64,000 bases of DNA from Hamadaea sp013361475 (GCF_040654195.1 NZ_JBFAHM010000002.1:124001-188000); one strand, 5' to 3'; positions 26,601-34,000 are shown, counted from the first letter of the stretch. Notes: generated by a model from the sequence alone, not told the origin. Numbers and translations are program-made.

Positions 26601-27842
26601 CTCGTTCTTCGCGCCGATCCAGACCGCCCACTGCTGCGACGGCTGATTGGCCCAGTTCGTGTTCTGGTCGATCGGCGCCGTCCCGTACGCGGAAACGGGC
26701 CGGTCGCTGCACGAGGGCGCGTACACCTCCTCAACCCGGAACTGCGCGGACTTCAACACCGTGCCCAACGCTTGCGCCGTGTTGAACTGGAAGTAGGTCC
26801 GGTACTTCACCGCCGGCGACTCCCAGTCCGAGTAGCCGGACTTCCCGAGGATGGGGGTGGTGTCGTTGGCGCCGTTCCACTTCGGCTGCGTGACGCCTTC
26901 CAGGACCAATGTCCATCCCGCCGCGCCGCCGGAGAAGCTGGGGTCGATGAAGACCGGATACGTCGTTGCCGGATCGGTCAGCAGCTTCTGATCCGGTCTG
27001 AGCTCCAGACGGCCGTCGACGACAGTCACCCGGCTGGACGCCCGCCGGGCGCCTGGGTGATCCGGGCCGGGCATTTCCTCGGTCACGGCGGCGCGGCGAG
27101 GTGTGGAGTCCCACATCATCGCCGTCGGCGCGCGGAACACCACGGCACCCGAGCTGTCCGTCGCCTTGAGATTGCCGGCCTCGTCGGCGGTCATCGTCAG
27201 ACCAGTGGCCGACAGTGCCAGGCGCAGTGTCGCCAGCGCGGGATTGGCGGCCGCCCGCCTGGTTTTCACGACCAGTACCTGGGTGAATCCCTGCGCGGTC
27301 GCCTGCATCCGCAGATCCACACCGGCGAACACTTCCGGGTAGACGGCGGTGTTGCCGTCCAGCCGGGGCGCGGGCAACCGTCCGGGCCAGCTCAAGGCGA
27401 ACTCCTTGCCGCCCGTACCGAGCCGTACCAGCGGCGCCGATCCACCACCGGAGAACGCGATGGTCAACGACGTCGCCTTCGGCGCGACCGTGCCGTCCGG
27501 GCGGGCCGCCAACGTGGTGTCGACCGGGACCCAGTCGGCGCCTTGGCGCACGCGCACCGGCATGATCGACATCTCGGCGGTGAAGGTGCCGTCCGGGTTG
27601 GCGAACACCTGACCGGATTCCGAGCGTTCGCCGGCTATCTCGACCCGCTGCCCCGACGTGGCGGCACGGGATTGAGCCGCCGATCGCTCCGAACCGGATC
27701 CCGCCGGTTGCGTCACCTGGACGCTCAGGTCGCCGGGCGGCTCGGCCATCGCCGGTCCGACATCGCCGATGCCCGCCAGACTGATCACGGTGACCGTGGC
27801 GACCGCACCCACGCAGCGTCTGAACTTCGGAATCCGATGCAT
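23649..27842 (-). CDS. Secreted LamG/DNRLRE protein paired with the RHS toxin
   Basis: A 1397-residue secreted protein. The signal peptide ends near GPAMA. Then come a beta-rich N-terminal region, a DNRLRE/CBM96-like domain around residues 330-480 (KYRTYFQFNTAQALGTVLKS), and an FN3-like linker. Two LamG/concanavalin domains follow, each with a WTHLVATYD or WTHLIGVYD motif. The final 200 residues hold four cysteine repeats ending in C-E-G-(Q/K). Bacterial WapA-type toxins carry DNRLRE domains before their YD repeats; here that half is a separate gene just upstream of the RHS gene, so it may anchor or present the toxin. The ATG at 27842 is favoured over the TTG at 27860; neither has a strong ribosome binding site. 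Confidence 0.82.
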   Translation of the reverse strand: MHRIPKFRRCVGAVATVTVISLAGIGDVGPAMAEPPGDLSVQVTQPAGSGSERSAAQSRAATSGQRVEIAGERSESGQVFANPDGTFTAEMSIMPVRVRQGADWVPVDTTLAARPDGTVAPKATSLTIAFSGGGSAPLVRLGTGGKEFALSWPGRLPAPRLDGNTAVYPEVFAGVDLRMQATAQGFTQVLVVKTRRAAANPALATLRLALSATGLTMTADEAGNLKATDSSGAVVFRAPTAMMWDSTPRRAAVTEEMPGPDHPGARRASSRVTVVDGRLELRPDQKLLTDPATTYPVFIDPSFSGGAAGWTLVLEGVTQPKWNGANDTTPILGKSGYSDWESPAVKYRTYFQFNTAQALGTVLKSAQFRVEEVYAPSCSDRPVSAYGTAPIDQNTNWANQPSQQWAVWIGAKNEALGYSSACPAAFLEWNATGAVAESMRRGLGTTTIMLRADDEGDSYAWKKWLVNADSPKLTVVYNRLPDRPYSVTAEYKPCAATTNTTYLNPLNPSDQPAGPTLRAQIKDPDADQVRARFQWSLAADGSRAGSADSAPAASGSFFGAQIPSGTFNDGETFKYRVAGLDPTDIGPWTAYCYATIDRTRPPAPAAVRSGTYPENNIGGAAGYAGGFTFSAPVGSDVAGFRFGLNDQPTQFVPANQVGGTASALVTPLENGPQTLYVYSVDRANNLSGTRYEYHFVAGRGTPPKAHWALDGLDETQVTDMRPQRHDGTIAYGPARWVTGRQGDALHLEGGSAAYVNTGGGQVVRTDTSFSVAAWVRIDQDNTAKPVVISQDGGQASAFTLQYAGDVKKWAFTMAQSDAANVLFDRVLSDAAAKIGVWTHLVATYDPSDGQMRLYVNGVLQAGVGKHINRWNYATGTVQIGRSKYNGAYTGYWKGSIDDAQLYDRIITALEVHDLVSAPTEEQFLPLDEGAGSTAVDISGNLRSVQLGTGASWTSGADVIGRGTAVGLNGTSNGVATAGRPAVRTDQSFMVSAQVKLDAAAATGTGTVTALSQDGPLSSGFTLGYNRATQGWTFGLSTADAASPTRISVDSSAVGRLATPGVWTHLIGVYDAADGEVTLYVDGEPAGIANGRSTANVAGGMVLGRAKLNGQAAGFWTGAIDDVHLWSGADPNEALSTWYLPVTRRPSAYDGQLNRFLTIDQTSSDHISVPGRAAAAYHFEASLGAFAPADEPNTRMMYRCRLGVDEFTSPSADCEGQEVLGPLGLLYNDPPPADQQVFPVYRCKVAYTTYTDHFDSGDPNCEGKTNEGLLGYTLAYRNLVRYNSPAYPYDHTSSTTRVGPDYRPEFSLGRLAMQGGTNRTALWACLAGDDSFVSTDAACEGQTAVRRLGFIWTAPPPDLSSRELLRCRASWGDLFDSTNPGCEGQTFVKSLGYVVTGL

Positions 27843-27876
27843 GACCGGATTGTTGGGCAAGCCGCATTCATAACGG

Positions 27877-27917
27877 CTTCACGTCTGCTTCAGCGCTCTG
27901 CCGGGGTGCCCTTCACC
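27877..27917. promoter_or_regulatory. Heptamer repeats, possible SARP binding site
   Basis: CTTCACG (27877), CTTCAGC (27888) and CTTCACC (27911) begin 11 and then 23 bases apart, close to one and two helical turns. SARP regulators bind direct heptamers with about 11- or 22-bp spacing. The site lies between the LamG-RHS operon and the divergent SARP gene. That the adjacent SARP binds it is inferred. Confidence 0.45.
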
Positions 27918-28035
27918 GGTACCCTCGACAGCCGACGGCACACCCCAAAAAGGAGATTCCAGATCCACTGGATCGTGAAGAATGTCGGCAGATGCGGCCG
28001 GCCACGGGAGGCGCGATGAACACCGGTGTCGGGAT

Positions 28036-30858
28036 ATGAGTCTGACCATCAAGGTCCTGGGACCGTTGTCGGTGTCCGTGGACGGTCAGCCGGTCGTGAT
28101 CACCGCTGCTCGGCTGCGTACGCTGCTCGTGGCGTTGGCGTTGTCGGCCGATGACGTGGTGTCCGTCGATCGGCTGGCCCGCATCGTGTGGGGTGAGAAC
28201 CCGCCCGCCCACGTCCGGCGCGCGGCGCAAACCTACGTGACCCGGTTACGCAGTCTGCTGGGACCGCGGTTCATCGCCACATCTCCGGTCGGCTATCGGT
28301 TGGTCGTCGACCCGCGACAGGTGGACGTCATCGCGTTCGAGCGCCTGCTGCGCGCTGCGACGGAGGCCGGCGATCCCCCAGCGGAGCGGGCGGAGTTAAT
28401 TCAGGCATTGGCCCTGTGGCGTGGCGTCCCGTTCGACGGGATGGAGTCGTCCTGGCTGGCGGGAGCGGAGTCCACACGGCTGACCGAACGGTACCTAGCC
28501 GCCCTCGAACGGCGCATCGAGCTCGACCTCGACCTGGGCGCGGCCGCGGAGCTCGTCGCGGAGTTGCAAGAGCTGACCGTGCGGTATCCCCTGCGGGAAC
28601 GCCTGTGGGGCCATCTCATGACGGCGCTGTATCGCTGCGATCGTCAGGCCGATGCTTTGGCCGCCTATCAACGGCTCTATCGGCTGTTCGCCGATGAACT
28701 CGGCATCGAACCCGGCCATGCGGTGCGTGGATTGCACGAAAAGATCCTGGCCGCTTCCCTCGGGACAGGCGCCGCCAGCGGTGGCTCGTCGCAGCATCCG
28801 TCAGCGTCGACGTTCACGGTGCCGCGCCAACTCCCCGCCGAGGTCGCGGCCTTCATCGGCCGGGCGCCCGAACTCGCCGAGCTCGACCAGGCCCCCGGCA
28901 CCAGCGTCCCGGCGATCATCGTCATCGCCGGGATGGCCGGGATCGGCAAGACCACCCTGGCCGTGCACTGGGCGCATCGGGCCGCCGACCGCTTCCCCGA
29001 CGGCCAGTTGTTCGTCAACCTGCGCGGATTCCATCCGCTGGGGCAGGCCATGACGGCTTCCGACGCCCTACGCGGGTTCCTCGAGGCGTTCGACGTGCCG
29101 CCGCAGCGCATACCGTCCACTCTCGACGCTCAAGTGGCGCTGTACCGATCGATGCTGGCCGACCGGCGGATGCTGATCGTGCTCGACAACGCGCGTGACG
29201 CCGAGCAGGTTCGGCCGCTGCTTCCCGGCGGCCCGTCCTGCGTCGTGGTCACCAGCCGCAACGAGCTCACCGGGCTCGTCGCGGCCGAGGCGGCCCGGCC
29301 GCTGATGCTCGACCTGTTCTCCGTCGAGGAAGCCCGCCGGATGCTGGTCCGACGCCTGGGCCCTGATCGGGTGGCAGCCGAGCCACAGCCCGTCGACGAC
29401 ATCGTCGGCCGATGCGGACGGCTGCCGCTCGCCTTGGGCATCGTGGCGGCCAGGGCGGTCGCCCGGCCCACATTCCCGCTGGCGGCACTGGCCGCCGAAC
29501 TGGCTGAAGCACCACATCGCCTGGATGCGCTGGCCGGCGGCGACCAGGTGACCGACGTGCGTACGGTGTTCGGCTGTTCCTACCGGACGCTCACCGCTGG
29601 GGCAGCACGGATGTTTCGGCTGCTCGGCCTCCATCCAGGTCCCGAGGTGTCGACGGCGGCGGCCGTGAGCATCGCCGGAGTCGCCGAGGCGCGGGCCCGT
29701 GCCCTGCTGGCCGAGCTGTCTCAGCTCAACCTGCTGAACGAGACCAGTCCCGGCCGCTACGCATTCCACGACCTGATTCGCGCGTACGCGGTGGAACTAG
29801 GTCAGGCCGAGGACGCGACCGAGCGTGAGCACGCTGTCCAGCGGATGTTCTCCCACTATCTGCACAGCGCGTTGACGGCGGGTCACCGACTCAACCCGCA
29901 TCGAGTGCACCAGCCGGGACGAGCCGCGGGCCCAGGTGAAGTGCCGGTCGGCGTGATCCCGGAGAACCCCGGCGACACGGGTCAGGCCCTCGCCTGGCTG
30001 GCGACCGAGCACCAGGTGCTGAAAGCCATCTTCTCCGCGATGGTGCAGGCCGGGCTGGACGAGTACGCGGTCCAGCTCGCGTGGGCGATCGACGGCTACC
30101 TCGCTCGCAGTGGCCGGCGTGGCGAACGAGCCGACAACCGGCTCATGGCGTTGCAAGCCGTCCAACGTCTGGGCGACCGGCTGGAGATCGCTTGGGCCCA
30201 CCGAGGGTTGGCCCGCGCATATCGCGAGCTCGGTCGTTTCGAGGACGCGCGTGATCAGTTGAGTCAGGCGCTGCCGCTGTTCATCGAGCTTGGCGATCAG
30301 GCCGGTGCGGCGCACGCGCAGCTTTCGCTGGGCCAGATCCACGAGATGCAAGGCGATCTCGCATCCGCGCACACCCACGCGCTCCAGGCGCTCGCCGTCT
30401 TCCGCGACCTGGATGACGTCTCCGGCCAGGCGACCGCGTTGAACGCGGTCGGCTGGTGCCAGGCGCACCTCGGCGAACCCGACGCCGGTCTGGTGACCTG
30501 CGAGGAGGCCTTGACCCTGCAACGCAAGACGGGCGACCGGTACGGCGAGGCCACAACCTTGGACAGCCTCAGCGTCATCCATCTGCAGTTGGGCGACGCG
30601 ACGCAAGCAGTCGACTGCTGCCGCCTCGCGCTTTCCCTGCACCGCGAGAGCGGCGACCGGTTCGCCGAGTCGCAGACGCTCGTGCAACTCGGCGCGGGCT
30701 ACCGGACGCTGGGCGACTTCGGCGCGGCGACCCAATCCCTGCGCGAGGCCACGGCGATCCTGGAGGATCTCGGCCGCCCGGAGGCGGAGGATGCCCGCCT
30801 CGCGTTACAGGAGCTGACGCTCGACATCCACGCTGCTGGCTCCGGCCGCAGACCGTAG
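28036..30858 (+). CDS. AfsR/SARP-type regulator (HTH-BTAD-NB-ARC-TPR)
   Basis: A 940-residue regulator. Residues 1-95 form an OmpR-type winged helix (TIKVLGPLSVSVDGQPVVIT) and about 100-245 a BTAD domain. The NB-ARC Walker A is GMAGIGKTT at 299-307. TPR repeats occupy the last 250 residues. This is the AfsR architecture; AfsR-like proteins activate secondary metabolism or development. The ATG at 28036 starts just before the conserved beta strand. Three TTA codons (28246, 28396, 30805) suggest bldA-dependent translation. It is divergent from the LamG-RHS toxin operon and is the obvious candidate activator for it or for the small secreted protein downstream. Confidence 0.9.
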   Translation: MSLTIKVLGPLSVSVDGQPVVITAARLRTLLVALALSADDVVSVDRLARIVWGENPPAHVRRAAQTYVTRLRSLLGPRFIATSPVGYRLVVDPRQVDVIAFERLLRAATEAGDPPAERAELIQALALWRGVPFDGMESSWLAGAESTRLTERYLAALERRIELDLDLGAAAELVAELQELTVRYPLRERLWGHLMTALYRCDRQADALAAYQRLYRLFADELGIEPGHAVRGLHEKILAASLGTGAASGGSSQHPSASTFTVPRQLPAEVAAFIGRAPELAELDQAPGTSVPAIIVIAGMAGIGKTTLAVHWAHRAADRFPDGQLFVNLRGFHPLGQAMTASDALRGFLEAFDVPPQRIPSTLDAQVALYRSMLADRRMLIVLDNARDAEQVRPLLPGGPSCVVVTSRNELTGLVAAEAARPLMLDLFSVEEARRMLVRRLGPDRVAAEPQPVDDIVGRCGRLPLALGIVAARAVARPTFPLAALAAELAEAPHRLDALAGGDQVTDVRTVFGCSYRTLTAGAARMFRLLGLHPGPEVSTAAAVSIAGVAEARARALLAELSQLNLLNETSPGRYAFHDLIRAYAVELGQAEDATEREHAVQRMFSHYLHSALTAGHRLNPHRVHQPGRAAGPGEVPVGVIPENPGDTGQALAWLATEHQVLKAIFSAMVQAGLDEYAVQLAWAIDGYLARSGRRGERADNRLMALQAVQRLGDRLEIAWAHRGLARAYRELGRFEDARDQLSQALPLFIELGDQAGAAHAQLSLGQIHEMQGDLASAHTHALQALAVFRDLDDVSGQATALNAVGWCQAHLGEPDAGLVTCEEALTLQRKTGDRYGEATTLDSLSVIHLQLGDATQAVDCCRLALSLHRESGDRFAESQTLVQLGAGYRTLGDFGAATQSLREATAILEDLGRPEAEDARLALQELTLDIHAAGSGRRP

Positions 30859-30991
30859 GCGTGGCGTTCACACGTTCACACGTATGTGGTCAACCGTTAC
30901 CAATACGTGATCATGATGGCTGCCCACAGTGGACTGATCTTGCGTAGCCTTTCGCGGAGATTGCACCCCTCATCAAGAAAGGTGGGAGTTG

Positions 30992-31225
30992 ATGTCGCGA
31001 GTGAAGAAGGCGCTGATCGTCGCCACTGTCGGCATCGCCGGAGCTGTCGCGGTACCGGCGTCGGCCAACGCCGGGATCTACACGTGGAAGTTCGCCGGCA
31101 GCTACGCGTCCTCGGCCGACTGCCAGAGCGCCGGCCCGGGCGTCGCGACGGCGCAGGACGCCGACGCGTGGCGCTGCTCGACCACGAGCACCGGCGCGAG
31201 CCTCTACCTCGGATACATCTGGTAG
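30992..31225 (+). CDS. Small secreted protein of unknown function
   Basis: A 77-residue precursor with a clear signal peptide (VKKALIVATVGIAGAVAVPA, cleavage near ANA). The mature product is about 50 residues and contains two cysteines (ADCQSAG and WRCSTTS) that could form one disulphide. It ends in GASLYLGYIW. Similar tiny secreted proteins are common in actinomycetes, but I recognise no family. AAAGG lies 9 bases before the ATG. It follows the SARP gene by 133 bases and ends in a strong terminator. Confidence 0.8.
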   Translation: MSRVKKALIVATVGIAGAVAVPASANAGIYTWKFAGSYASSADCQSAGPGVATAQDADAWRCSTTSTGASLYLGYIW

Positions 31226-31231
31226 ATCACA

Positions 31232-31263
31232 CGTCGAGGGCGCTCACCCGGGCGCCCTCGACG
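31232..31263 (+). terminator. Intrinsic terminator after the small secreted protein gene
   Basis: Perfect 12-bp arms (31232-31243 and 31252-31263) with an 8-base loop, starting 6 bases after the stop codon. There is no T-run. The position supports termination of the small-protein transcript. Confidence 0.85.
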
Positions 31264-31360
31264 ACTTGCCTCGGCCCCCTGAGAGCGGCTCGACACCCGG
31301 CCGGCCCGGTGATCGGCATATCAAGGCTCGGCTGGAGCCGTGTGACGTAGCATCGGCTCG

Positions 31361-32392
31361 ATGGGGACGTTGTTCGCTCCGTTCGGCGTCGACGTTCCGG
31401 TGCTGGCCGCCCCGATGGCAGGCGGTCCTACCAGCCCGGAACTCGTGTCGGCGGCCGCCGGCGCCGGGTCGTTCGGCTTCCTGGCCGGCGGGTACAAAAG
31501 CCCCGAGGAGCTGGCCGCTCAGCTGCGCACCGCGCGAGGCTCGGGGATCGTCTTCGGGGTGAACCTGTTCGCACCTAATCCCACCCCCGTGGCGCTTCAG
31601 GCGTATCGCCAGTACGCAGCGGCGCTGCAGCCGGTCGCGGAGCGGCTGGAGGTGACGTTACCGGCGGGCGAGCCGATCGAGGACGACGACCACTGGCACG
31701 ACAAGATCGGCCTTCTCCTCGACGAACCGCCGCCAGTGGCATCGTTCACGTTCGGCATCCCCGACCGCGATGTCGTCGCTCGATTGCGGCGTGCCGGGGT
31801 GATCGTCGTCCAAACCGTCACGTCACCGACGGAGGCGCTCGCAGCGGTGGAGGCCGGCGTCGACGGCTTGATCGTGCAGGCTGCCGCCGCGGGTGGTCAT
31901 TCGGCGACGCTCGACCCAGCACGTCCGGTGCCCGACGTCGCCTTGCCCGGGCTGGTCACCGCCGTCCGAGGTGTGACCGGCGTACCGATCGTCGCCGCCG
32001 GCGGCATCGCCGGCCCCGGACAGGTAGCCGAGGCGATACGCGCTGGAGCCGAGGCCGTCATGGTCGGCACGCTGCTGCTACGCGCCGACGAGGCCGGGAC
32101 CTCGGCTACGCACCGAGCGGCGCTCGCCGACCCTCGCTTCACCACCACCGTCGTCACCCACGCGTTCACCGGCCGCCCCGCACGGGCCCTGCGCAACGAC
32201 TTCACCGATCGCTTCGGGCCGCTCGCCCCGCATGGCTATCCGGCGCTGCACCACCTGACGAGTCCGATACGCAAGGCCGCGGCGCAGACCGGCCAGGCCG
32301 AGCTGCTGCATCTGTGGGCGGGAACCGGCTTTCGCGCCGCCCGTACGGAATCCGCCGTGGCCGCGATCGAACGGCTCGCCAGCGGACTCTAG
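31361..32392 (+). CDS. Nitronate monooxygenase family flavoprotein
   Basis: A 343-residue FMN-dependent TIM-barrel protein of the nitronate monooxygenase (2-nitropropane dioxygenase) family. Visible hallmarks are VPVLAAPMAGGPTSPELVSA at the N terminus, the QAAAAGGHSA loop containing the active-site His, and IVAAGGIAGPGQVAEAIRAG plus AVMVGTLLLRADE for phosphate binding. It would oxidise alkyl nitronates or act as an enoyl reductase-like detoxifier. Length is typical. It lies 114 bases upstream of the short peptide/P450 pair, but that gap holds a separate promoter, so co-function is uncertain. Confidence 0.87.
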   Translation: MGTLFAPFGVDVPVLAAPMAGGPTSPELVSAAAGAGSFGFLAGGYKSPEELAAQLRTARGSGIVFGVNLFAPNPTPVALQAYRQYAAALQPVAERLEVTLPAGEPIEDDDHWHDKIGLLLDEPPPVASFTFGIPDRDVVARLRRAGVIVVQTVTSPTEALAAVEAGVDGLIVQAAAAGGHSATLDPARPVPDVALPGLVTAVRGVTGVPIVAAGGIAGPGQVAEAIRAGAEAVMVGTLLLRADEAGTSATHRAALADPRFTTTVVTHAFTGRPARALRNDFTDRFGPLAPHGYPALHHLTSPIRKAAAQTGQAELLHLWAGTGFRAARTESAVAAIERLASGL

Positions 32393-32426
32393 GGGCACGG
32401 GCGAGATACCACGTGACGGCCAATGG

Positions 32427-32468
32427 AAGATTTTGAATCTTGTGAACGCCCGACGTGAAAGATAGGTT
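32427..32468 (+). promoter_or_regulatory. Promoter with overlapping AT-rich operator for the peptide/P450 genes
   Basis: AAGATT-TTG-AATCTT (32427-32441) is a perfect 6-3-6 dyad in an otherwise GC-rich region. It overlaps a -35-like TTGTGA (32440-32445), which is followed after exactly 17 bases by a -10-like TAGGTT (32463-32468). The start codon of the 29-codon gene is 38 bases further on. This suggests regulated transcription of the peptide gene separate from the upstream gene. Confidence 0.55.
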
Positions 32469-32506
32469 GTCCGCATCGCCTGCCACATCCATAGAAGGAG
32501 GCAACT

Positions 32507-32596
32507 ATGATCACGTACATTCGGGCGGTCGGACGTCGGCTGCGCAAAGCCCGGACGAGCGGAGCCTACCTGTACGTCCCGAAGATCTGCCGCTGA
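32507..32596 (+). CDS. Short peptide, candidate P450-modified RiPP precursor
   Basis: A 29-codon ORF with a near-ideal ribosome binding site (GGAGG, 5 bases before the ATG). The N-terminal part is strongly basic (RRLRKAR at residues 10-16). A Gly-Ala junction follows and then the C terminus AYLYVPKICR, with Tyr21, Tyr23 and Cys28. It lies 58 bases before a cytochrome P450 on the same strand. In biarylitide, cittilin and atropopeptide clusters a very short precursor with C-terminal aromatic residues sits directly before a single P450 that cross-links Tyr/Trp/His side chains. The Tyr-x-Tyr spacing resembles the cittilin core. That it is translated is likely; that it is a RiPP precursor is inferred from context. 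Confidence 0.65.
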   Translation: MITYIRAVGRRLRKARTSGAYLYVPKICR

Positions 32597-32611
32597 CCGT
32601 CACTCGTGTTC

Positions 32612-32635
32612 ACGGTGGCGGCCGGCCGCCACCGT
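32612..32635 (+). promoter_or_regulatory. Perfect 24-bp palindrome between the peptide gene and P450
   Basis: A perfect GC-rich inverted repeat (arms ACGGTGGCGGCC and its complement, no spacer) fills the gap between the short peptide gene and the P450. In RNA it would fold with a tight loop formed by the central bases. Such an intercistronic hairpin could stabilise the 5' message or partly terminate, giving more precursor than enzyme. Confidence 0.6.
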
Positions 32636-32654
32636 TCACCCGCGGGAGAACCAC

Positions 32655-33944
32655 TTGGCGCGTGCTGTTCCCGGCCCACCGGGTCAGTGGCTGATCGGCG
32701 ACGTGACGGCGTACCAAAGCGATCGCCTCGGCTGGCTGGCCACGAATCGAGACCGGTTCGGCGACGTGGTCCGGCTGTCCTCGAATGTCATCGCCGTACA
32801 TCATCCTGATCTCGTCCATCAGGTGCTGGCCCAGACCAATCACGCCTACACCGTCGACAATGGACTTCGTGCCGGCCGCCGCGAGCGGCTGGACCAGCAA
32901 GCACACGTGGCTGAGTGGATGGCGGTACGCCGCGAGATCTGGAGCGCCATCGCCGACCAGCTCACGATTCGGCACGCGGAACGGTTCACCGCGCGAGTGA
33001 CCGACGAGCTGACGGACCTGACAAGCTCGCCGTTCGACCTGACCCAGGCATGCCGTCGACTACTTGGCCGTGCCTTGACCGACTTCTGTGCCGGTGCGGA
33101 GGCGGATCCGAGCCGGCTGGAGACGCTGGCCGAAGCGGCGGACAGCCTCTTCGGCACGGCCCTGCAGGCGCTGCTCAGTCACGAGGGCCGAGTCGGCTGG
33201 TGGCCCCGCCCGCACGCCCGCGAAGCGGTCCGGGCCAACCGTCACCTGCTCGATCTCCTGGAGGACTTGATCAGACGACGCCTACCGGAGGGCCGGCCGG
33301 AGCAGCCTCGGGACTTGGTGGACGGGCTGGCCGCAGGCGTCGCGGCAGAGGCTGATCTGAGCAAGGCCGTCTCGGTGCTGCGAAGTGTCATGTTCGCTTC
33401 GCATGGCGTACCGGGCGCCGCGCAAGCCTGGATAGCGCTCCGGCTGGCCGAGCACGCCGAGATGGCCGCGGCCATTGCCGCCGAGCCGGACGCCGACGAT
33501 CGATACATCGGCGCATTCATCAAGGAAGCCCTGCGCTTGCATCCGCCCCAGTGGCTCATTACGCGAACCACGGCGGAGCGAGTCCTCATCGGCGGACACG
33601 AAATCGACCGCGGCGTCGAGGTGCTGCTGTGTCCCTACCTCCTGCATCGTGATCCACGCTTCTGGCGCGACCCCGAGCGCTTCGACCCGGCCCGCTGGTT
33701 GGACACGGGGCAGCCGCACGCGCGCCACGCCTATCTGCCCTTCGGTGCCGGGCCGCGGTTCTGCCCCGGCTCACAGCTGGCGACAGCACAGCTGACCGTG
33801 GTGACGAGGCTGCTGGCTCGCGACTACCGGCTGAAGCTGCCGCCAGTGTCGGAGGTGCGTGCGACGACCAACGGGTTGCTGATGCCCGAGTCGGTCACGG
33901 CGCGGTTGGTGAGTATCGATCCGCGGAAGGAAGTGCACGCGTGA
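32655..33944 (+). CDS. Cytochrome P450, candidate peptide cross-linking enzyme
   Basis: A 429-residue P450. The haem ligand is Cys370 in FGAGPRFCPG (363-372), the K-helix E-x-x-R is EALR at 291-294, and the PERF-like region is PERFDPARW. The I-helix reads FASHGVPGA (247-255) and lacks the usual A-G-x-D/E-T acid-alcohol pair. That loss fits enzymes doing radical couplings rather than simple hydroxylation, but is not proof. The TTG start follows GGGAGA by 5 bases and gives the usual PGPPG start. No ferredoxin gene is adjacent. It probably acts on the 29-residue peptide encoded upstream. Confidence 0.9.
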   Translation: MARAVPGPPGQWLIGDVTAYQSDRLGWLATNRDRFGDVVRLSSNVIAVHHPDLVHQVLAQTNHAYTVDNGLRAGRRERLDQQAHVAEWMAVRREIWSAIADQLTIRHAERFTARVTDELTDLTSSPFDLTQACRRLLGRALTDFCAGAEADPSRLETLAEAADSLFGTALQALLSHEGRVGWWPRPHAREAVRANRHLLDLLEDLIRRRLPEGRPEQPRDLVDGLAAGVAAEADLSKAVSVLRSVMFASHGVPGAAQAWIALRLAEHAEMAAAIAAEPDADDRYIGAFIKEALRLHPPQWLITRTTAERVLIGGHEIDRGVEVLLCPYLLHRDPRFWRDPERFDPARWLDTGQPHARHAYLPFGAGPRFCPGSQLATAQLTVVTRLLARDYRLKLPPVSEVRATTNGLLMPESVTARLVSIDPRKEVHA

Positions 33945-34000
33945 TCTTCGGAGCCGCGTCTCGTCCTGGGCCGCTGGCGCCGCCCGTCTAGGGTGTGATC

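Noticed and set aside
23277..28019. A 1580-codon open frame on the plus strand
   Set aside because: It is antisense to the LamG gene. GC-rich third positions keep the opposite frame open, and its translation is low-complexity Arg/Gly/Val sequence with no domains.
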